Assembly: GCA_050728815.1 (NCBI GenBank)
Contig: JBOHKB010000142.1
Coordinates: 1 to 10,375 of the forward strand
From: DASWJZ01 sp050728815
GTDB lineage: Bacteria > Pseudomonadota > Alphaproteobacteria > Rhizobiales > Afifellaceae
Length of the DNA: 10,375 nucleotides
Direction of reading: 5' to 3'
In this document: positions 5,861 through 10,375 of the stretch, in pieces
Position numbering within the stretch: the stretch's first letter is position 1
Layout of the letters: every line of letters begins with the position of its first letter
Made by a program: the position numbers and the translations under genes
The notes under the pieces: model-generated
Databases searched by the model: none
The model's input: only the letters and a program-made list of their open reading frames with translations
Told to the model about the DNA's origin: nothing

Positions 5861-6748
5861 ATGGCAAACAATGAACCGAACTGGCGCGAGACCGTTCTCG
5901 AACCGATGCAGGCAAACCTGAAGCGGCTTTTTCCGGGGTATGGCGCGCCCGTTGTCCCGGTGGTCAGGCTTGCCGGCACCATCGGGCGCGTCGCGCGGTT
6001 TCAATCCGGGTTGACGCTCGCCGGCGTCGCGCCGCTGCTTAAGAAGGCGTTCGCCATCAAGCCGGCGCCTGCTGTCGCGCTCCTCATCAATTCGCCGGGC
6101 GGATCGCCGGTGCAATCGCACCTGATCTACAAGCGCATCCGCGCGCTCGCCGAGGAGAAGGAGAAGACGGTCGTCGTCTTCGTGGAGGACGTCTGCGCTT
6201 CCGGCGGCTACATGATCGCCTGCGCCGGCGACGAGATCGTCGTCGACCCGGCGTCGATCGTCGGCTCGATCGGCGTGGTCACCGCCGGCTTCGGCTTCGT
6301 CGACGCGATGCGAAAACTCGGCGTCGAGCGCCGCGTCTATACTTCGGGCGACGCCAAGGTCATCCTCGACCCGTTCCAGCCAGAGAAGCCGGAGGACGTG
6401 GCGCGGCTGAAGGCGATCCAGGAGGAAGTGCACGACCATTTCATCGAGATCGTGCGCGCGCGCCGCGGCGAAGTGCTCGCCAAGGAGCGCGATTCCGACA
6501 TCTTTTCCGGTCAGTTCTGGTCGGGGAAGACGGCGGTGTCGCTCGGTCTCGCCGACCGCACCGGCGACATCCGCTCCGTGCTTCGCGAGCGCTACGGCGA
6601 GAACGTGCGCCTGAAGCTTTTCTCGGCCGAACGCAGCTTCTTCGGGCGGAAGGGCGTCGGCATCGGCGGCGCGATCGGCGCGGCATTCGCCGAGCGGTTG
6701 CTTGCCGATCTGGACGAGCGGGCGCTCTGGGAGCGATACCGTTTCTAG
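5861..6748 (+). CDS. S49-family serine peptidase (SohB/SppA-like)
   Basis: Family S49 peptidases use a Ser/Lys dyad and degrade signal peptides or membrane-associated proteins. In this 295-residue protein the fold motifs are LLINSPGGSPVQS (74-86), the nucleophile region DVCASGGYMIACAGD with Ser114 (110-124), and SIVGSIGVV (132-140). Lys166 (YTSGDAK) is the likely general base. The length fits the single-domain SohB/36K type rather than double-length SppA. No N-terminal membrane segment is seen, unlike E. coli SohB, but a Gly-rich amphipathic C-terminal stretch (GVGIGGAIGAAFAERLL) could bind membrane. The ATG at 5861 has no evident Shine-Dalgarno; no better start fits. A small membrane protein gene follows after 12 nt, probably co-transcribed. 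Confidence 0.93.
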   Translation: MANNEPNWRETVLEPMQANLKRLFPGYGAPVVPVVRLAGTIGRVARFQSGLTLAGVAPLLKKAFAIKPAPAVALLINSPGGSPVQSHLIYKRIRALAEEKEKTVVVFVEDVCASGGYMIACAGDEIVVDPASIVGSIGVVTAGFGFVDAMRKLGVERRVYTSGDAKVILDPFQPEKPEDVARLKAIQEEVHDHFIEIVRARRGEVLAKERDSDIFSGQFWSGKTAVSLGLADRTGDIRSVLRERYGENVRLKLFSAERSFFGRKGVGIGGAIGAAFAERLLADLDERALWERYRF

Positions 6749-6760
6749 GGAGACCCAGCG

Positions 6761-6937
6761 ATGCCGCAACTGATCATCATCGGCGCCGTGCTCATCATCG
6801 GCTGGTACGCGTGGAAGGTGCTGAAGCGCGAGATGGCGCGCGTCGACCGCGAGGTGGAGGCGGCGCGCAAGCGCCCGCAGGAGACGCTGACGCAGGACCC
6901 GGAGACGGGGCGCTACAAGGTTAAGGACAAGGGCTGA
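6761..6937 (+). CDS. small single-span membrane protein, 58 residues
   Basis: A strong Shine-Dalgarno (TAGGGAG, 8 nt before the ATG) and a 12-nt gap after the S49 peptidase support this as a real gene. The product begins MPQLIIIGAVLIIGWYAWKV, a transmembrane helix at about residues 3-19. A basic and acidic, probably cytoplasmic tail follows (KREMARVDREVEAARKRP), ending QDPETGRYKVKDKG. The DPxTGxY pattern resembles short uncharacterised alphaproteobacterial membrane proteins, but I recognise no named family. The context suggests a membrane partner or anchor for the soluble-looking S49 peptidase; this is inference only. Confidence 0.8.
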   Translation: MPQLIIIGAVLIIGWYAWKVLKREMARVDREVEAARKRPQETLTQDPETGRYKVKDKG

Positions 6938-6954
6938 GAGGCCGCCTCTCGGCC
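6932..6954 (+). terminator. strong hairpin at the end of the S49/small-membrane-protein run
   Basis: GGCTGAGAGG (6932-6941), loop CCG, CCTCTCGGCC (6945-6954) forms a 10-bp stem with one G-U pair. It overlaps the stop codon of the 58-residue gene. The sequence after it (ATGCTATTCTC) is AT-richer but has no uninterrupted T-run, so termination would be weak or factor-assisted. It marks a sensible transcript end before the accessory Uma2 gene. Confidence 0.45.
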
Positions 6955-6984
6955 ATGCTATTCTCAGGTTGAGACAGTGACGCC

Positions 6985-7578
6985 ATGACCGTGCTCGCCA
7001 AACAGAAACCACAGGACGCAGGAAGCGGCCTTTGGACCGCGGACCAGTTCCTGGACTTCTACATGACGCGGCCGGACGAGGAGCGCTGGCAGCTCGTTGA
7101 CGGACTTGCGATGATGATGGTTCCAGCGAACTTCCTGCATCAACGCCTCACCGACAATTTCAAGAGTCTGCTGAAGGAGGCGCTCAAGGCAAAGAGCCGC
7201 GATCTCTACCCCTTCGAAAACGTCGGGCTACGCATTCCTGGCGTCAGGGACTTCAATCCGCAGCCAGACATTGCCGTCTGTCGGGCTGATCTTGCGCGCG
7301 AATACTATGCAGACAGCTTCTTTCTGGCGGCGGAAGTCATCTCGCCATCCAACACCGCCGAGATGATCGGGCGGAAGGTGGAGCTCTACCGGAGCCATCC
7401 CGACAATCTCTACTGCCTGACCATCGACCAGGATTCGGTGCATGTCGCGTTGTGGTCGCGCGAGGATGCGTGGGCGAGGACCGATCTCCGCTCGCTCGAC
7501 GATGTGCTTGGGCTCCCCGCCTTCGGCTTCGAAGCAAAGCTCACCGACGTCTACGAGGGCACGCCGCTCGCGCCGTGA
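6985..7578 (+). CDS. Uma2-family (DUF820) PD-(D/E)XK endonuclease-like protein
   Basis: The 197-residue protein shows the Uma2 layout. An N-terminal ERWQLVDG is followed by a helix with FLHQRL, then NPQPDIAVCR (91-100, Asp95), AAEVISPSNT (115-124, Glu117), and IGRKVELYRSHP with Lys131. Asp95, Glu117 and Lys131 are the predicted PD-(D/E)XK metal-site residues. Two positions depart from the common pattern: the Glu usual in YELVDGE is Gln36, and the usual EYWLVD strand reads LYCLTID. Uma2 proteins are often multicopy and sporadically distributed; nuclease activity is predicted from fold, with no established role. The gene is visibly less GC-rich than its neighbours, roughly 57-65% on lines I counted against about 72% in the methyltransferase. 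With its solitary position this suggests horizontal acquisition. The 31-bp gap to the convergent GNAT gene holds nothing clear. Confidence 0.88.
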   Translation: MTVLAKQKPQDAGSGLWTADQFLDFYMTRPDEERWQLVDGLAMMMVPANFLHQRLTDNFKSLLKEALKAKSRDLYPFENVGLRIPGVRDFNPQPDIAVCRADLAREYYADSFFLAAEVISPSNTAEMIGRKVELYRSHPDNLYCLTIDQDSVHVALWSREDAWARTDLRSLDDVLGLPAFGFEAKLTDVYEGTPLAP

Positions 7579-7609
7579 GCGCCGCTCGCAATCAACGCGG
7601 CGGCGAAAC

Positions 7610-8200
7610 TCAAAGCTCCTTCACCAGCAGCACCCAGTCCTCGCCTTCGTTCTCCCAATCCTCCTTCACGATCGGGCGGGTGGCGATCTCGCGGTAGCCG
7701 CAGCGCTCGTAGAGACGGCGCGCGCCGCGATTCGCCCCGTTGACGATGATCGACAGGCCGGACGCAGCCGCGTCGGCGGCAAGCCGGTCCGCCAGCGCCA
7801 GCAGCTGCGTGCCAAGGCCCTTGCCGCGGTGCTCCGGGTAGGCCGCAAGCACGTTCACGTACCAGGTCGCCGGCGCCATGTTCTCCAGCTCCTGCATCGG
7901 CACGAACATGGCCGGCATCTTGTCGTAGTCGATCGGCTCGGGCGCATCGGGCTCGCGGTAGCCGATCAGGCACGCCGCAACCTTGCCCGCCTCTTGAAGG
8001 ACGATCGTGTTGCGATAGGAGAACGCGCCCTCCTCTCGCCGCGCCCGTTGCCGGCCCACCTCCCACGCGTCCACGCCAGGCTCCGCCAGTCTCCCCCATA
8101 GATGCAGCGGCAGGCCGTCGCCCGCCATGTTGCCGAGCTCGGCCATGGCATGCGCATCTTCGGGCGTCGCGCGGCGGAAAGGCGGCGTAAGTTCAAGCAT
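7610..8200 (-). CDS. GNAT-family N-acetyltransferase
   Basis: The 196-residue protein is a Gcn5-related acetyltransferase, which moves an acetyl group from acetyl-CoA to an amine. The core is clear: strand YVNVLAAYPEHRG, the acetyl-CoA pyrophosphate loop HRGKGLGTQLL (124-134, R/QxxGxG/A type), then LSIIVNGANRGARRLYERCGYREI (149-172), the usual Ala/Asn-x-x-Ala-x-x-x-Tyr and GF/GY ending. The N-terminal half (RRATPEDAHAMAEL) fits the family start. The substrate cannot be told. The ATG at 8200 shares one base with the ETF-QO stop (TGATG), so the gene is probably translated by reinitiation from the same mRNA. The GTG at 8203 is the alternative start, one codon earlier. The pairing with ETF-QO need not mean a shared pathway. 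Confidence 0.9.
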   Translation of the reverse strand: MLELTPPFRRATPEDAHAMAELGNMAGDGLPLHLWGRLAEPGVDAWEVGRQRARREEGAFSYRNTIVLQEAGKVAACLIGYREPDAPEPIDYDKMPAMFVPMQELENMAPATWYVNVLAAYPEHRGKGLGTQLLALADRLAADAAASGLSIIVNGANRGARRLYERCGYREIATRPIVKEDWENEGEDWVLLVKEL

Positions 8201-9861
8201 CACATATTGACGTAGATCGGTCCCTCACCGCCCTGCGGTGGGACCCAGGTGATGTTCCCGTTCGGGTCCTTGATGTCGCAGGTTTTGCAGTGGACGCAGT
8301 TCTGGGCGTTGATGACGAAGCGCGGCTCGCCCCCCTCCTCCACCCATTCGTAGACGCCCGCCGGGCAATAGCGCGCCGACGGCCCCCCATAGACGTCGTG
8401 CTCGCTCGCTTTCTGCACGACCGGGTCGGCGACGCGGAGATGCACCGGCTGGTCCTCCTCGTGGTTGGTGTTCGACAGGAACACCGAGGAGAGCCGGTCG
8501 AAGGTCAGCACGCCGTCAGGTTTCGGGTATTCGATCCGCCTGCATTTCTCTGCGGGAAGCAGCGTCGCCGAATCCGGCTTGCCGTGACGGAGCGTGCCGA
8601 ACGGCGACAGGCCGAGAAGCTGGTTCGCCCACATGTCGAGGCCGCCGAGCGCGACGCCGCCGAGCGTGCCGAAGCGCGACCAGAGCGGCTTCACGTTCCT
8701 GACGCGCTTCAGGTCACGCCCGATCAGCGAGCCGCGCCACGCCGCGTCGTAGCTTGCGAGCTCGTCATGCGCGCGGCCCTCCGCGAGCGCAGCCGCGACG
8801 TGCTCGGCGGCGAGCATGCCCGAGAGCATCGCGTTGTGCGTCCCCTTGATGCGCGGCACGTTGACGAAGCCCGCAGCGCAGCCGATCAGCGCCCCGCCCG
8901 GGAAGGCGAGCTTCGGCACGCTCTGAAAGCCGCCTTCGGTGATCGCCCGCGCGCCGTAGCCGATGCGCCGTCCGCCCGCGAAGACGTCGCGGATCGCCTC
9001 GTGCGTCTTGAAGCGCTGGAATTCCTCGAAGGGCGAAAGCCACGGGTTCTTGTAGTTCAGATGAACGACGAAGCCGACCGACACAAGGTTCCGGTCGAAG
9101 TGGTAGAGAAATGAGCCGCCTCCCGTCCGCATTCCAAGCGGCCAGCCAAACGTATGCTGAACGAGGCCAGGCCGGTGCCTCGCCGGATCGACCTCCCACA
9201 GCTCCTTCAGTCCGATGCCGAATTTCTGCGGCTCGCGGCCCTCACCGAGTCCGAAACGGCGGATCAGCTCTTTCGCCAGCGAGCCGCGCGCGCCCTCCGC
9301 AATCAGCACGTATTTGCCCAAGAGCGCCATGCCGCGCTGGTAGCTCGGCCCGGGCTCTCCTGAGCGCGCCACGCCCATGTCGCCGGTCGCGACGCCGACT
9401 ACACGGCCCTCGCCGTCGGTCAGAAGCTCCGCCGCCGCGAAGCCTGGATAAATCTCCACGCCGAGCGCTTCGGCCTTGGTTGCGAGCCAGCGGCAGACCG
9501 AGCCGAGCGAAACGATGAAATTGCCGTGGTTCGACATCAGCGGCGGCATCAGGAAATTCGGCAGCCTGACCGCGCCCGACGGCCCGAGCCAGAGGAAGCG
9601 GTCCTCGCTGACCGGCGTTTTCACCGGCGTCTCTTCGCTGCGCCATTCCGGCAGGAGCCGGTCGAGCCCCACCGGGTCGATCACCGCGCCGGAGAGGATA
9701 TGCGCGCCGACCTCCGAGCCCTTTTCGAGCACGACGACGGAGATGTTCTGGTCGAGCTGCTTCAGGCGGATGGCGGCGGAGAGCCCGGCCGGCCCGGCGC
9801 CCACCACCACCACGTCGTATTCCATGCTCTCGCGCTCAGGGGGCGCGTCTGGGTCCGGCAT
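8200..9861 (-). CDS. electron transfer flavoprotein-ubiquinone oxidoreductase (ETF-QO)
   Basis: This inner-membrane-associated FAD and 4Fe-4S enzyme passes electrons from reduced ETF (fatty acid, amino acid and choline-type dehydrogenases) to ubiquinone. The 553 residues match the family length. An N-terminal FAD-binding VVVVGAGPAGLSAAIRL (17-33) is followed by EKGSEVGAHILSGAVIDP, a central AEGARGSLAKELI, and the ubiquinone/FAD segment YGARAITEGGFQSVPKL with GCAAGFVNVPRIKGTHNAM. The C-terminal ferredoxin-like segment has cluster ligands Cys499, Cys522, Cys525 and Cys528 (ARYCPAGVY ... NCVHCKTCDIKDPNGN). The ATG at 9861 is preceded by GAGGAG at an 11-nt distance; the ATG 12 codons later is possible, as the FAD motif begins after it. 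A GNAT gene is coupled downstream, and the divergent neighbour is a uracil-DNA glycosylase. No key residue is missing. Confidence 0.97.
   Translation of the reverse strand: MPDPDAPPERESMEYDVVVVGAGPAGLSAAIRLKQLDQNISVVVLEKGSEVGAHILSGAVIDPVGLDRLLPEWRSEETPVKTPVSEDRFLWLGPSGAVRLPNFLMPPLMSNHGNFIVSLGSVCRWLATKAEALGVEIYPGFAAAELLTDGEGRVVGVATGDMGVARSGEPGPSYQRGMALLGKYVLIAEGARGSLAKELIRRFGLGEGREPQKFGIGLKELWEVDPARHRPGLVQHTFGWPLGMRTGGGSFLYHFDRNLVSVGFVVHLNYKNPWLSPFEEFQRFKTHEAIRDVFAGGRRIGYGARAITEGGFQSVPKLAFPGGALIGCAAGFVNVPRIKGTHNAMLSGMLAAEHVAAALAEGRAHDELASYDAAWRGSLIGRDLKRVRNVKPLWSRFGTLGGVALGGLDMWANQLLGLSPFGTLRHGKPDSATLLPAEKCRRIEYPKPDGVLTFDRLSSVFLSNTNHEEDQPVHLRVADPVVQKASEHDVYGGPSARYCPAGVYEWVEEGGEPRFVINAQNCVHCKTCDIKDPNGNITWVPPQGGEGPIYVNM
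8219..8245 (-). other. strong hairpin near the 3' end of the ETF-QO gene
   Basis: The stem is built from CACCGC (8226-8231) and GCGGTG (8235-8240) around loop CCT, extended across a 2-nt bulge by GGTCC (8219-8223) and GGACC (8241-8245). It codes for the native family ending WVPPQGGEGP, so it is not an insertion. It sits about 20 nt before the coupled GNAT start and may limit read-through or slow ribosomes there. It may also be chance in GC-rich coding DNA. Confidence 0.3.
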
Positions 9862-9922
9862 CTTCGCGGTTTCTCCTCAAGCCGGGATAGACAGGGCGGT
9901 CCGCCAAGTCCACCAGCGCTGT

Positions 9923-10068
9923 CTCCCTCCCCCTTGCGGGGAGGGTGTCATCCGGAGCGCAAAGCGCGAAGGATGACGGGTCGGGTTGCCGGGCGTGGAT
10001 CGCTGCGCTTGGAACCCCACCCGCCTCGCGCTGACGCGCTCGGCACCCTCCCCGCAAGGGGGAGGGAG
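9923..10068. repeat. composite palindromic repeat element in the ETF-QO/UDG intergenic region
   Basis: Two 25-bp arms are perfect inverted copies, 9923-9947 and 10044-10068. Each is itself a hairpin: CCCTCCCC, a 5-nt loop (CTTGC or GCAAG), GGGGAGGG. Between them lies a second nested palindrome: GTCATCC (9947-9953) pairs with GGATGAC (9971-9977), with GCGC/GCGC inside (9957-9960, 9964-9967). The remaining inner part (about 9978-10043) is GC-rich and includes CGCG-CTGA-CGCG. The rest of the 251-bp spacer (9862-9922 and 10069-10112) should hold the divergent promoters, but I see no clear boxes. This looks like a dispersed, noncoding, MITE/REP-type element; such CTCCCC...GGGGAG repeats are familiar from alphaproteobacterial genomes. 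Confidence 0.85.
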
Positions 10069-10112
10069 GGCTGCGGCCTTCCCTCTCCGCATCGACTGTG
10101 AAAAGAACGCGC

Positions 10113-10375
10113 ATGGCCGCCGAAACGCCGAGCGAACCCGATCCGATCGACCTCCTCCGCTTCTATGCAGAGGCTGGCGTCGACGTGGCGCTGTCGGAGG
10201 CGCCGGTCGACCGCTTCGCGGAGTCGCAGGCGATCGCCGCGGAAGCGGCACTCCGGCGAGAGGCCGAGAGCGTCGCCACCGCTGTGCCGGCGGATACGAA
10301 GCGGCAGGCCCCGCGCGCGCCCGCTCCCGCCCCGCAGCCGAGAAAGCCCCTCCCCCCGCCCGCCCTCACCGTCCC
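10113..10375 (+). CDS. uracil-DNA glycosylase (UDG superfamily), N-terminal part only
   Basis: An open frame runs from the ATG at 10113 off the right edge (87 complete codons). The start of the product, DPIDLLRFYAEAGVDVALSEAPVDRF (about 10-35), resembles the N-terminal extension of the alphaproteobacterial uracil-DNA glycosylases that carry a 4Fe-4S cluster, which excise uracil from DNA. It is followed by an Ala-rich helix and a Pro/Ala-rich linker (about 60-87), as expected before the catalytic domain. No catalytic motif lies inside the window, so the call rests on the N-terminal signature and on the divergent ETF-QO gene, a usual neighbour in Rhizobiales. Only a weak purine stretch (GAAAAG) precedes the start. 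Confidence 0.7.
   Translation, partial: MAAETPSEPDPIDLLRFYAEAGVDVALSEAPVDRFAESQAIAAEAALRREAESVATAVPADTKRQAPRAPAPAPQPRKPLPPPALTV

Noticed and set aside
5738..7012. 424-codon minus-strand open frame opposite the S49 peptidase
   Set aside because: The plus strand encodes a full S49 peptidase with catalytic residues and a following small gene with a strong ribosome site. The antisense product shows only Arg/His/Asp-rich sequence.
8290..9114. 274-codon plus-strand open frame within ETF-QO
   Set aside because: It is antisense to the conserved C-terminal half of ETF-QO, including the 4Fe-4S cysteines. It has no own domain or ribosome site.
9836..10251. Minus-strand open frames across the ETF-QO/UDG spacer
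   Set aside because: They cross the palindromic repeats and translate to repeat-derived peptides such as PSPLRGG. They overlap the UDG start in antisense, and no ribosome site or domain supports them.

Overview
The window is a high-GC alphaproteobacterial chromosome segment, most likely from Hyphomicrobiales/Rhizobiales. The basis is the codon use, the MEP isoprenoid gene ispE, a long-chain polyprenyl diphosphate synthase divergent from a DUF2007 / methyltransferase / S49 peptidase run, an ETF-ubiquinone oxidoreductase divergent from a uracil-DNA glycosylase, and GC-rich palindromic repeats with a CTCCCC-GCAAG-GGGGAG core. I cannot name the genus. Most of the content is housekeeping. No CRISPR array, phage, transposase, tRNA or rRNA is visible.

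Left part, minus strand (1-4619): the transcription order is polyprenyl diphosphate synthase, exported TPR-LysM protein, ispE, then an exported WD40-repeat protein cut by the left edge. The first three look like one transcript (77-nt and 7-nt gaps). Two of them are isoprenoid genes: IspE acts in C5 precursor synthesis, and the synthase builds the quinone side chain. The TPR protein between them has a C-terminal LysM domain and is probably a cell-wall-associated adaptor. The WD40 gene is separated by 116 nt and is visibly less GC-rich at its 5' end.

Middle part, plus strand (4750-7578): a 72-residue DUF2007 protein overlaps by 4 nt a TrmN6-like SAM methyltransferase. These are followed by a SohB/SppA-like S49 peptidase and a 58-residue single-span membrane protein that ends in a strong hairpin. 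A Uma2-family (PD-(D/E)XK-like) gene of lower GC follows and looks like an accessory insertion.

Right part: ETF-QO and a GNAT acetyltransferase form a minus-strand pair joined by a TGATG overlap (9861 to 7610). A repeat-filled 251-nt intergenic region follows, then the 5' end of a plus-strand uracil-DNA glycosylase gene cut by the right edge.

The most notable points are a palindromic repeat that appears to have been absorbed in frame into ispE, the TPR-LysM architecture beside ispE, the 67-bp perfect repeat inside the WD40 gene, and five inferred non-ATG starts. I saw no convincing undescribed multigene system.
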